A stretch of 20,527 bases of DNA, taken from positions 1 to 20,527 of the IMG/VR virus record IMGVR_UViG_3300007640_006651, one strand, 5' to 3'. Below, in pieces: positions 5,793 through 12,667 of the stretch (its first letter is position 1; each line of letters starts with the position of its first letter). Below the pieces are notes generated by a model. The model worked only from the letters and a program-made list of their open reading frames with translations, was not told the origin of the DNA and ran no database searches. The DNA is from a virus. Made by a program: the position numbers and the translations under genes.

Positions 5793-6086
5793 TCAGAAAA
5801 GTTCTTCTTCTTGTTCGGTTAGAATAACACAATCACTAGTAGGATAAGAGACGCAAGTCAGAACAAATCCTTGTTCAATTTGATCATCATCCAAAAAGGA
5901 TTGGTCTCCTTGATCTACTGTGCCACTGACAAGTTTACCTGCACAGGAAGAGCAAGCACCAGCACGACAAGAGTAATTCATATCAACTCCTTGATCTTCT
6001 GCAGCATCAAGGATGTACTGATCATCTTCACATTGAATAACACTTTCGGTGCCATCAGGTGTACGAAGAGTAATATTAAAAGCCAT
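5793..6086 (-). CDS. petF: Plant-type 2Fe-2S ferredoxin
   Basis: 97 residues, the standard length of cyanobacterial PetF. Four cluster ligands are present: Cys40, Cys45 and Cys48 in [13 protein letters not shown] and Cys78 in VLTCVSYP, with the conserved acidic surface and the C-terminal LTEQEEELF. Ferredoxin accepts electrons from photosystem I and passes them to ferredoxin-dependent enzymes. This phage encodes one such client, the bilin reductase at 7712-8422, so a phage-specific donor/acceptor pair is plausible. The ATG overlaps the stop of the preceding 28-residue gene (TAATG). Phage-type ferredoxins are known from many marine cyanophages. Confidence 0.96.
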   Translation of the reverse strand: MAFNITLRTPDGTESVIQCEDDQYILDAAEDQGVDMNYSCRAGACSSCAGKLVSGTVDQGDQSFLDDDQIEQGFVLTCVSYPTSDCVILTEQEEELF

Positions 6087-6172
6087 TAGTAAGTCTCAGA
6101 AATTTTTTCAATAGATGCTGCCAACAAAACAAAGAAGGCAACGGCAGTGATTGTAAACAAAAAAGAAACCAT
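6086..6172 (-). CDS. 28-residue single-span membrane peptide
   Basis: ATG at 6172 with GAGG eight bases upstream, and TAA overlapping the ferredoxin ATG (TAATG). The product begins [20 protein letters not shown] and ends IEKISETY: one hydrophobic span with a short polar C-terminus. Size and topology are like the tiny single-helix subunits of photosystem II or cytochrome b6f, and the flanking genes (Hli and ferredoxin) fit a thylakoid location, but I cannot match it to a specific subunit. The ribosome-binding site plus the overlap argue that it is translated. Confidence 0.68.
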   Translation of the reverse strand: MVSFLFTITAVAFFVLLAASIEKISETY

Positions 6173-6181
6173 TGTCAAGCC

Positions 6182-6385
6182 TCAAAAGATACCGAAGAAG
6201 AACTTGCCATTGATCGCATAGGCAACGAATCCCATGATGAGACCCATCATCGCCCAACGACCATTATACATTTCCTTCTGTTGCCAGGGGGAAAAAAGAC
6301 CCTTGCGGTTGTAGTTTTCAACAACCATTTGAGGTTCAACAGCCCACATGTTTTGTTGACCGCGCTCGTTAGTTGTTACAGTCAT
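6182..6385 (-). CDS. hli: High-light-inducible protein (Hli), 67 aa
   Basis: The frame extends upstream to a TTG at 6424, but the ATG at 6385 is the likely start because the promoter at 6413-6441 would begin the transcript near 6405. The 67-residue product has a polar N-terminal half and the Hli helix KEMYNGRWAMMGLIMGFVAY (38-57) with the chlorophyll-binding ExxNxRxAMMG pattern, ending INGKFFFGIF. It is longer than the 39-residue Hli at 4957 and has the extended N-terminus typical of thylakoid-inserted Hli proteins. It is the first gene of the redox operon. No Shine-Dalgarno is evident. Confidence 0.93.
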   Translation of the reverse strand: MTVTTNERGQQNMWAVEPQMVVENYNRKGLFSPWQQKEMYNGRWAMMGLIMGFVAYAINGKFFFGIF

Positions 6386-6393
6386 TGTAGTTT

Positions 6394-6441
6394 TGTAAAG
6401 ATTTACAACACAATTATATAGCAAAAATAAAAAGGGGTCAA
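6394..6441 (-). promoter_or_regulatory. Consensus sigma70-type promoter with palindromic start region
   Basis: On the - strand TTGACC (6436-6441) is followed after exactly 17 bp by a perfect TATAAT (6413-6418). The predicted start near 6405 leaves a leader of about 20 bases to the hli ATG at 6385. TGTAAAGATTTACA (6394-6407), a 6+2+6 inverted repeat, covers the start site and could be an operator. This is a host-RNA-polymerase type promoter, suggesting early or middle transcription of the hli-ferredoxin-peroxiredoxin operon. Confidence 0.82.
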
Positions 6442-6447
6442 GCCCCT
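6426..6447 (-). terminator. Terminator hairpin whose loop carries a -35 box
   Basis: AGGGG (6433-6437) and CCCCT (6443-6447) form a short GC stem with a TCAAG loop; reading leftward it is followed by a T-rich run (TTTTTATTTTT). It lies 33 bp after the stop of the 53-residue gene. The loop and flanking stem bases spell TTGACC on the - strand, the -35 element of the hli promoter, so terminator and promoter overlap. Confidence 0.75.
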
Positions 6448-6479
6448 CTTGTCAATATATCCTGACAAACTAAGTATAA

Positions 6480-6641
6480 TTACTTACAATAGTCTGGATT
6501 TTTTTTCAAAAAGCTATGAACATATGAGTCCACATCTATATCCATTTTATAATGAGCATGAGTATGTGCTAGTTGCACCATTCCTAGAAATCCACATATA
6601 AGCAGATTGATCAAAGTCAATGGATGAAAAAAATACTTCAT
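6480..6641 (-). CDS. Small His-rich membrane or secreted protein (53 aa)
   Basis: The ATG at 6641 gives MKYFFHPLTLINLLICGFLG, a hydrophobic N-terminal signal or anchor, followed by QLAHTHAHYKMD and a soluble C-terminus ending KKNPDYCK. An in-frame ATG at 6671 would add ten residues, but those codons are the terminator hairpin of the upstream gene, so the shorter form is preferred. The ATG then lies only three bases after the terminator T-run with no ribosome-binding site, implying translation only from read-through transcripts. The His cluster might bind metal. Function unknown. Confidence 0.6.
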   Translation of the reverse strand: MKYFFHPLTLINLLICGFLGMVQLAHTHAHYKMDIDVDSYVHSFLKKNPDYCK

Positions 6642-6644
6642 AGT

Positions 6645-6668
6645 AAAAAGGGGACTCAGAGAGTCCCC
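6645..6668 (-). terminator. Strong intrinsic terminator after beta-barrel gene
   Basis: GGGGACTC (6650-6657) and GAGTCCCC (6661-6668) form a perfect 8-bp GC-rich stem with an AGA loop, followed leftward by five Ts (6645-6649). It sits 23 bp after the stop of the beta-barrel gene and directly before the ATG of the 53-residue gene. Confidence 0.88.
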
Positions 6669-6691
6669 CATAGTTTTATCTAATCGTTAGA

Positions 6692-7057
6692 TCAGAAAGT
6701 GAACTTCAGACCAGCTTTGGTGCCATAACCGTTGTCTGCACCATTAGCACCAGTAGCGAAAGAAACTTCACCATAGACACTCAATGCTTCAGTCGCAGCA
6801 ACGCTACCACCAACTTTACCAGAAAGAACGGTGTCGGTATCTGCACCATCAAGAGCGACAATGCTAGGACCAACTTGAGCGTAATATCCGAGAGCACCAG
6901 TAGTGCCTTCGTAACCTACGTGAAGATCAGTTACCGTACCGCCGTAATCCGATCCAACGAAACCAGAATTGGCTTCGACATTAACGTAAGGACCTGCGAA
7001 CGCAGCGCCAGCGGACATGGAGAGAGCAGCAGTTGCTGCGAAAACAGATTTAATCAT
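6692..7057 (-). CDS. Small secreted outer-membrane beta-barrel-like protein
   Basis: 121 residues. MIKSVFAATAALSMSAGAAFA is a strong signal peptide with cleavage after residue 21. The mature part (about 100 residues) alternates polar and hydrophobic residues with many Gly, Tyr and Val, and ends in KAGLKFTF, an aromatic C-terminal residue as required for outer-membrane barrel insertion. It is short for a full porin; an eight-strand barrel of this size is possible. AGAGG upstream of the ATG is a good ribosome-binding site. It has its own complex promoter region and terminator, so it is probably strongly and separately expressed. Blocking superinfection at the cell surface is one speculative role. 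Confidence 0.82.
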   Translation of the reverse strand: MIKSVFAATAALSMSAGAAFAGPYVNVEANSGFVGSDYGGTVTDLHVGYEGTTGALGYYAQVGPSIVALDGADTDTVLSGKVGGSVAATEALSVYGEVSFATGANGADNGYGTKAGLKFTF

Positions 7058-7141
7058 TTTAGATACCTCTTTAAATTTACTTGCGGAATGGTTACCCGCA
7101 GATGGAGAGTCGGTTTATCCGACTGCTTGGATATTATAGCA
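7058..7141 (-). promoter_or_regulatory. Extended -10 promoter and two-hairpin leader of the beta-barrel gene
   Basis: On the - strand TGCTATAAT (TATAAT at 7133-7138) is an extended -10 promoter without a good -35. The leader of about 70 bases to the ATG at 7057 holds two hairpins: AGTCGG/CCGACT (7108-7113 and 7119-7124) and TGCGG/CCGCA (7082-7086 and 7096-7100), followed by the AGAGG ribosome-binding site. Paired hairpins at the 5' end could stabilise the mRNA. Confidence 0.65.
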
Positions 7142-7180
7142 TAGAATGACGCGAGTAGTTGAGGCGTCCCTTCTATGAAC

Positions 7181-7225
7181 TGTCACATGTGACAATTGTT
7201 ATAATTCGTAACACTAATTACGAAT
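7181..7225. promoter_or_regulatory. Perfect 14-bp palindrome and adjacent inverted repeat
   Basis: TGTCACATGTGACA (7181-7194) is a perfect palindrome with half-sites (TGTGACA) like those bound by CRP-family regulators. Beside it ATTCGTAA (7204-7211) and TTACGAAT (7218-7225) form an 8-bp inverted repeat with a 6-base spacer. They lie between the two promoters of the beta-barrel gene, a position suited to an operator or to a leader structure of the upstream transcript. No regulator is identified. Confidence 0.55.
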
Positions 7226-7229
7226 AACT

Positions 7230-7263
7230 TATTTATAATAGTTAATTTTTTTACTTTTGTCAA
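7230..7263 (-). promoter_or_regulatory. Overlapping sigma70 and T4-type late promoters
   Basis: On the - strand TTGACA (7258-7263), 17 bp, TATTAT (7235-7240) is a near-consensus sigma70 promoter. Overlapping its -10 is a perfect late promoter box TATAAATA (7230-7237). The pair starts three bases after the stop of the acidic coiled-coil gene and about 180 bp before the beta-barrel ATG, suggesting expression both early and late in infection. Confidence 0.78.
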
Positions 7264-7265
7264 GC

Positions 7266-7715
7266 TTACAGAATACCAAATGGTAAGTTGCTTAGTCCCT
7301 TAAGTGCAGAACCTCCTCCTGGAGTTGGTGGTCTCATAGGAATACTTGCTCTTTCTTTTTTCTCTGCTCGAAGTTCCAGTTCATAAATTCTTTCTTCCAT
7401 AACCTCAATAGAAGCGTGGAGGTTTGTAAGATAATCAATCAACTCTTCCTTATTCTCAACAACCTCGCGAATATCTTCACGAAGTTCTCTTTCTTTTTTT
7501 TCAACTTCTAGATCATCTGGATTAATCTGACCACTTTTGGCCATGTAAAAATCAGCGATTGCTTTAGTATCATCCAGATCTATTCCTTCTAATTTGGGAG
7601 ATACATCTTCTTGTTCAACTTCTTCAGCAGGTTCTTCTGCATATTTAATGCTATGAATAACCTCAGTAGTTCTAGGTTTTTCTTTTAGATCTTCTGTGTT
7701 ATTATCTTCTGTCAT
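7266..7715 (-). CDS. Acidic coiled-coil hypothetical protein (149 aa)
   Basis: Very acidic and Glu-rich through residues 1-80, then a long charged helix (about residues 70-118, ending IEVMEERIYELELRAEKK) with heptad-like Leu/Ile spacing that suggests a coiled coil, and a Gly/Pro tail (PMRPPTPGGGSALKGL). No catalytic motif. The ATG overlaps the bilin-reductase stop (ATGA), so the two are co-translated. It could be a scaffold, adaptor or virion protein; nothing ties it to bilin metabolism except position. Not recognised. Confidence 0.7.
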   Translation of the reverse strand: MTEDNNTEDLKEKPRTTEVIHSIKYAEEPAEEVEQEDVSPKLEGIDLDDTKAIADFYMAKSGQINPDDLEVEKKERELREDIREVVENKEELIDYLTNLHASIEVMEERIYELELRAEKKERASIPMRPPTPGGGSALKGLSNLPFGIL

Positions 7716-8422
7716 AGTTCTGGATAGTCAAACAACATTTCTGCAATATATTTATCGGCAAACTCTTCACCAAAAATGCCCTTTAAAACTCCTTTAGTTT
7801 TATTATTTTGCCTCTGCTTCTCACAATAATACTTGTGTCCTTCATAGTTTTTTCTAATCTGATCTTCATCAGTTGTTGCTTCAGTGATGTTTGCAATAGC
7901 ACAATGATAATTTAAAAAGGTAAATGCGATAGAATTAAATTTATCATACTCATCTTCGTTAGGACTTACAAAAACACAATGCTCTGAGAATACATCTCCC
8001 CAGTCTGGCATCTTTTTGTCCTTCTCAAACTCTTTATCTTCCACAACATTAAGAATATCATACTGTGAAGGCAGAGACCTGTCTTCTCTAATTGAACTGA
8101 TGTCTACAATTGCCGCTCCAACATTTTTTGAAGACGCTACAATATCAGCACCAAAGATTGGAAGACTATATTCGTACCTCGGATACATATTTGTATGTAG
8201 GATATCCAATCCAGATTTCATCTGTGCAATCTCTAGATGAATCTTTCTAAAATGGTGGGTCTCCCAAACAAAATTCTCAATATAAACAGCATCATCATCG
8301 TCTGCTCTATCAATTTTTCTAAAGTCTTCAGGGATTCCAACTTCCCTTACTATAAAGTGTTCTCCCCATGCTCTCAAAATATTTTCTGACAGGGATTGAA
8401 TCATTGGATGTAAATCTCTCAT
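7712..8422 (-). CDS. pcyA: Ferredoxin-dependent bilin reductase of the PcyA type
   Basis: 236 residues, near PcyA length. The segment from FRKIHLEIAQ (58-67) through LHTNMYPRYEYSLPIFGADI (75-94) and AAIVDIS aligns with PcyA. Its key residues are all present: Glu64 (PcyA Glu76), His76 (His88) and Asp93 (Asp105), with the His-Asp spacing of 17 kept. PebS and PebA have Asn at the His88 position, so phycocyanobilin synthesis (biliverdin IXalpha to PCB, four electrons from ferredoxin) is more likely than phycoerythrobilin. GAGGAAC upstream of the ATG is a good ribosome-binding site. The electron donor could be the phage ferredoxin. Substrate specificity is inferred and would need enzyme assay; PcyX is a less likely alternative. 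Confidence 0.85.
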   Translation of the reverse strand: MRDLHPMIQSLSENILRAWGEHFIVREVGIPEDFRKIDRADDDDAVYIENFVWETHHFRKIHLEIAQMKSGLDILHTNMYPRYEYSLPIFGADIVASSKNVGAAIVDISSIREDRSLPSQYDILNVVEDKEFEKDKKMPDWGDVFSEHCVFVSPNEDEYDKFNSIAFTFLNYHCAIANITEATTDEDQIRKNYEGHKYYCEKQRQNNKTKGVLKGIFGEEFADKYIAEMLFDYPEL

Positions 8423-8429
8423 TTGTTCC

Positions 8430-8840
8430 TCATTTAAAAAGTTTATCTTTAGGGGTATTTAAAACGAATAATTCCATTGGTTGGTCTGCTAATCTTGGGC
8501 GACTTATTCCATCATCCCAAACATAACCTTTTAAAAACATTATCCAATTTATAGAATCATCAAAGTCTTTGTTATAAACAACACCATAAACAGTATCGTC
8601 ATGGTAGTCATCTACACATATAGTAACTTCGCCTCTAGTAGCATTTCTAAGATAATATTTTAGTTTGTTTCTTGCTTGAATACCATAATCTTTTTGTTCC
8701 TCATTATTTATTGATGGGGAACAAATTCCACTTAGGTATATGACCTTCTTAAGATAAACGCCCATACCCAAATCAATTATTCCCTCAAAAGAATAACCAT
8801 CAAATACATCAAGAACTCTACTTATTTGGTATTCATACAT
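8430..8840 (-). CDS. Catalytically degenerate staphylococcal-nuclease-fold protein
   Basis: 136 residues that align along their length with the intact nuclease at 1820-2278: VLDVFDGYSFEGIIDLGMG here against RVVDGDTIDVTIDLGFD there, and the helix IQARNKLKYYL and the KGYVWDDG end also match. The catalytic residues are replaced: calcium ligand Asp27 by Tyr16, Arg46 by Tyr35, Asp51 by Cys40, Glu54 by Ser43, and Arg102 by Val87. It therefore should keep an SNase-like OB fold without nuclease activity, perhaps as a binding protein. It is nine bases after the large fusion enzyme and seven before pcyA. The alignment is by eye. Confidence 0.75.
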   Translation of the reverse strand: MYEYQISRVLDVFDGYSFEGIIDLGMGVYLKKVIYLSGICSPSINNEEQKDYGIQARNKLKYYLRNATRGEVTICVDDYHDDTVYGVVYNKDFDDSINWIMFLKGYVWDDGISRPRLADQPMELFVLNTPKDKLFK

Positions 8841-8849
8841 ACAAATTAC

Positions 8850-11834
8850 TTAGTCCTCAAACATATATTTAACAACATTAACTGTCTCATTTGATACAGA
8901 CTTCATCCTATTTACAACTTCAGGATCAATAAGATCAGGATGATACCACCAATCCTCAAAAGGACTGTTGTCATTAGGAGATACATTGGCAACTAACATT
9001 TCATATCCCATTAGTTTAAGATATTTCCTAGACTTGTCTCTATAAGATCCCGTCATATCAACATAATGATCATGTTCATATGTGATAATACCAAACCTAT
9101 ACTTCTCAAATGGAATTGCCAACAAGCATTCAAAAGTAGTTTTAGATGGTTCAACATCTAGTTGAAGATAATCAAAATCAGTTCCTTTATCAAAGTTATC
9201 AAGCAACTTCATGTAATCAATAGTTGTTGCATCTTTACAAATGATCTGGTTCTTACGCTCTCTAGCAAACTGATTACACAGATCAGGGAGAATCTCAATA
9301 GAAATACCATCCCAGTCATATTTTGTCTCAAGAAGAGCAGTATTGTTTTGATAGAAAGGTTGTTGAGCGCCAATCTCAAGATAAAGTCCATTCGTTTTAC
9401 CTTGAGTTGCGGCAAGAATAAACATATCCTGGAATGCTTGAGAATGATTATTTTTAATCTTATCAGAACCAGGGAATTTGAATCTTAATTTATCATGTTT
9501 GCGCTGTTGATATTTAATAACCTCATCTGGAATATGTCCTGATCCCATTCTCATTAGATTATTACCAACCATATCATAATGGCGATCATCCATCTCATAG
9601 TTATTCTTCATGTCTTGAAGAAGAGATCTGGATTCATCTCCTTTACCCCACCACCATGCGGCAAGTTGCTTCTCAAAAAGAAGACCATACTTACCAGGAT
9701 ATTCCACATCAGTCTTCAATGGTTCGCAATCAAAGTCACAAAACTCAATTGCCCAATGAGCAAAGATATAACAATCTTGCCACCACTGACGCTTTTCAGC
9801 AAACTTAGCTAACAAATAGTATGCTTCTGGTCTTTTAGGATGAATGCAAAGTGCTTGTTGAAGAAGTCCCTTTGCTGTTTGATCTCTCGTCCCTTGCCTA
9901 TCATAGGCATTGGAGGCATGGATAAGTGCTTCATAAGCAAGATCAAGATCGTCTGTTCGCTCAGCACACCTCAAAAAGAATGATAGTGCTGGAGCGTTAT
10001 GCCTATGATGCTCATACCACATACCAAGGTTAAAATTCTTTGTTGGATTCTCAGTATCCAATGCATACTCTAAAAGTAATTGGTTAAGATTTGCTCCATT
10101 AACACTTGTCAATAATTGAGTTTTTACATCCTCAACATTAGTAACTTCTTCATTTTCACTACGAAGTTCTTCACTCATTTTAACTTCAAACATTGCTCCC
10201 ATAAGTTCCTCAACTGTTCTAGTACTTCCATTATCTTTCCACCAATTTATAATATAATCGTGGGTATAATAATGATTTCTTTTTTGTCCATCCTTTACAT
10301 CCCCATCTCCACCTTCAAAAGTTGAAGTAAAAGATACGTCTTCAACAAACATTGGAATAGTATAAACTTTTCCAGCACTGGTGTAAAGAATGTTTTCGAT
10401 GAGAGGTTGTATCTCAGCATCTTTTAGCTCAAGATGATATATATTATCTCGAATATAATTATCTATAATATATTTTGCATAGTCTCTTTTAACAATATAT
10501 GCTGTCACAGACCAATCATCCCAAAGACGGTCTCTTATTTTTATATCTCCAAAATCTCCACGTATTGGAAGCATTTGAATACATCCCCAATCTTCGGGAA
10601 GAGCATCAACAAATTCCTTCCAAGTAAAATTCCAATAGTCTACAGTATCAAGACTCAAATCATCTTCGCAGAAGAATCCATATTCCTCATCAGTATTTTC
10701 ATACCAATGTTTGATTGCTTTTAAATGAGATACACAACAACCTTTTGTTCCATCATTAAGAGTATCTACATACTTACCAGTGACTATATCATCAGATTCT
10801 GAGAATCTTTTTGATATTATTGGGATAATATTTTTTGCTCCATGCTTCTTTAAAGCATCTTCCAAATTATTTCTTCTATCAATACTTTCCTCAAGACTCA
10901 AATAATATACCGAATTTAATTCCGATAATTTTTTGACTTCTTCTTTTCTAGTAGCAACATAATTTTGACCATCAATATTAATTACATCCCAATCATATAT
11001 CCTCTCGATATATGGATTTTGAATATCAGAAAAAAGTTTTTCATTAAATTCAACATTCATTTTTGCTAAGAGATATTCTAGATTCCAACGATCCGAATCA
11101 GAAGTTGTTGGATCAGAAATTCTTCTCTTTACATTCTCAATATTTGTTTCTGCTTCTTCACCATATCCTTCAAAATTCTCATATCTTTTACTATCTGGAT
11201 GTGGTATATGAATAATATTATAGTTATGAACTAATTTTTTACATTCAAGACCCAATATAGTAAGTCTTTTTGTCATTTGATCATCTTCATAAGCATAATA
11301 CTTACCCATTCTCTCATCATATCCACCAACTTTCCAGAAGTTTTCTCTGCTAACAAAGCAAAGACCCGTAAGATATTTGAATAGGGGACTATATGTATGA
11401 GAGTATTTCATCAACTCACCAACATCCATACCATGAAGGTTGACAACATATCCCTTTAAATCTTCATTCCAATGCTCATGATTACAGACGTAACTATCTT
11501 GACCACATAAGAAGGAATTTTCATCAATCTTATAAAAATCAAAGAATGGAAAATATGGATTGATCATATAATCACAATCCAACTTAAGAATATAATCTCC
11601 TGTAGCAATACTTGCGGCAAGATTTAATGGTTGAGGTTGATTAAAATACTTTTCATCATTAACTCTAACTATTTTTATTCTCTTATCAATTTTTGTAAGA
11701 TGATTTATTGGTTCATCAGAACTCCAATCAACTATTATAAATTCTTTAATTTCATCAAATGCCAACCAAGAATTTAATGATATTCTTAATGCATCATACC
11801 GATTTTTACATGCACAAATTACTGAAACATTCAT
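8850..11834 (-). CDS. GT2 - GT25 - TPR - FkbM methyltransferase fusion protein
   Basis: About 994 residues from the ATG at 11834, which overlaps the preceding stop (ATGA); the frame opens four codons earlier at a TTG. Residues about 4-225 are a GT-A family 2 glycosyltransferase (VSVICACKNRYDAL, LKLDCDYM with the DxD-type metal motif at 86-88, GGYDERMGKYYAYEDDQ acceptor motif). About 307-495 are a GT25 domain of LPS-galactosyltransferase type (VYYLSLEESIDRRNNL, GCCVSHLKAIKHW, CEDD). About 600-765 are helical TPR-like repeats. About 795-960 are an FkbM-type methyltransferase (LYLEIGAQQPFYQNN, DYLQLDVEPS). Together they could add two sugars and methylate the glycan, with the TPRs docking the acceptor. 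Exact sugars unknown. Confidence 0.85.
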   Translation of the reverse strand: MNVSVICACKNRYDALRISLNSWLAFDEIKEFIIVDWSSDEPINHLTKIDKRIKIVRVNDEKYFNQPQPLNLAASIATGDYILKLDCDYMINPYFPFFDFYKIDENSFLCGQDSYVCNHEHWNEDLKGYVVNLHGMDVGELMKYSHTYSPLFKYLTGLCFVSRENFWKVGGYDERMGKYYAYEDDQMTKRLTILGLECKKLVHNYNIIHIPHPDSKRYENFEGYGEEAETNIENVKRRISDPTTSDSDRWNLEYLLAKMNVEFNEKLFSDIQNPYIERIYDWDVINIDGQNYVATRKEEVKKLSELNSVYYLSLEESIDRRNNLEDALKKHGAKNIIPIISKRFSESDDIVTGKYVDTLNDGTKGCCVSHLKAIKHWYENTDEEYGFFCEDDLSLDTVDYWNFTWKEFVDALPEDWGCIQMLPIRGDFGDIKIRDRLWDDWSVTAYIVKRDYAKYIIDNYIRDNIYHLELKDAEIQPLIENILYTSAGKVYTIPMFVEDVSFTSTFEGGDGDVKDGQKRNHYYTHDYIINWWKDNGSTRTVEELMGAMFEVKMSEELRSENEEVTNVEDVKTQLLTSVNGANLNQLLLEYALDTENPTKNFNLGMWYEHHRHNAPALSFFLRCAERTDDLDLAYEALIHASNAYDRQGTRDQTAKGLLQQALCIHPKRPEAYYLLAKFAEKRQWWQDCYIFAHWAIEFCDFDCEPLKTDVEYPGKYGLLFEKQLAAWWWGKGDESRSLLQDMKNNYEMDDRHYDMVGNNLMRMGSGHIPDEVIKYQQRKHDKLRFKFPGSDKIKNNHSQAFQDMFILAATQGKTNGLYLEIGAQQPFYQNNTALLETKYDWDGISIEILPDLCNQFARERKNQIICKDATTIDYMKLLDNFDKGTDFDYLQLDVEPSKTTFECLLAIPFEKYRFGIITYEHDHYVDMTGSYRDKSRKYLKLMGYEMLVANVSPNDNSPFEDWWYHPDLIDPEVVNRMKSVSNETVNVVKYMFED

Positions 11835-12667
11835 ATTGAAATCCAATGAGGTAATCTTAATCCGTTAGAGTCTACAAAAGAGGCGTATGGTTGGAACCAC
11901 TTCTTAGGGCAAATAGTTTTTTCACTTTTTGCCAACCAAGATCCCCACCAACTATAAGTACTATTAGCAATTATATGATAATTGCACATTGACATCAAGC
12001 ACAAATCCAAATAAGTGTTTCCACTTCTCATAATATGAAATCTATCCTCACTAAAATAATCCTGATCCTCACACCAATCAGGATCGTCAGAGAATACTAA
12101 TGTTGGTATAGATAAATCAAAATGAGATAATGCATCATTATAATAATCTAATGTAAGATTATTTAAAAAATGCGAATTTAAATAATCAGTTCTTCTTATA
12201 TGAAGTGCTATTATTTTTTTATTTTGAAATGTTTGTTCTAAATAAAATTTAGCAATGTTTTTGTATCTTTCCTTAAAAACAAATTGCTTTCTTATATCTT
12301 TTTCAAAATCGATGAAATATTTATAGTTTTGAAAAAATCCTAAAATACTTTTATTATCATGATTAGTATTATAAAAGTTAGAATCAAAAGCGGTGTTTAA
12401 AAATCGACCATTCTGTTCTTCTGTTTGCAATACAATGCTATGACCACCAGAAACGATATCAGATGGTACACCATTGGGCAAAACAAACTCAGAATAATAG
12501 TGAGAAAATACTTTTGCTGATATATTAAAGCACTTATACAATTCCAAATTATTTTTACATAAAGCAAAGTCTAAATTAAATTTTTTAGACATAGAATACA
12601 ACGCAGCATATTGGAACATTTGGTTTCCCAATCTTCCAATAAATCCAATATGAGGAAATGTAATCAT
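11831..12667 (-). CDS. GT11 alpha-1,2-fucosyltransferase-like protein
   Basis: 278 residues with the full GT11 signature: GRLGNQMFQYAALYSMSKK (11-29), GFFQNYKYF (110-118), HIRRTDY (156-162, GDP-fucose binding), FSDD (192-195) and NSTYSWWGSWLA (235-246). GT11 enzymes transfer fucose from GDP-fucose in alpha-1,2 linkage to galactose-type acceptors in LPS O-antigens and host-like glycans. It overlaps both neighbours by 4 bp (ATGA), so it is tightly coupled inside the glycan cassette. Whether GDP-fucose is made by host or phage is not seen here; no GDP-fucose biosynthesis gene is in the window. Confidence 0.93.
   Translation of the reverse strand: MITFPHIGFIGRLGNQMFQYAALYSMSKKFNLDFALCKNNLELYKCFNISAKVFSHYYSEFVLPNGVPSDIVSGGHSIVLQTEEQNGRFLNTAFDSNFYNTNHDNKSILGFFQNYKYFIDFEKDIRKQFVFKERYKNIAKFYLEQTFQNKKIIALHIRRTDYLNSHFLNNLTLDYYNDALSHFDLSIPTLVFSDDPDWCEDQDYFSEDRFHIMRSGNTYLDLCLMSMCNYHIIANSTYSWWGSWLAKSEKTICPKKWFQPYASFVDSNGLRLPHWISI

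Noticed and set aside
6875-7144. 89-residue + strand frame over the beta-barrel gene and its promoter
   Set aside because: It is antisense to a gene with a signal peptide, ribosome-binding site, promoter and terminator.
7712-8422. Annotation as PebS (phycoerythrobilin synthase)
   Set aside because: The residue equivalent to PcyA His88 is His, not Asn as in PebS, and the PcyA Glu76 equivalent is kept. PcyA is the better call, although not proven.
12319-12326. TATAAATA late-promoter match on the - strand inside the GT11 gene
   Set aside because: It is in the middle of a coding region in AT-rich DNA, with no gene start shortly downstream, so a chance match is likely.
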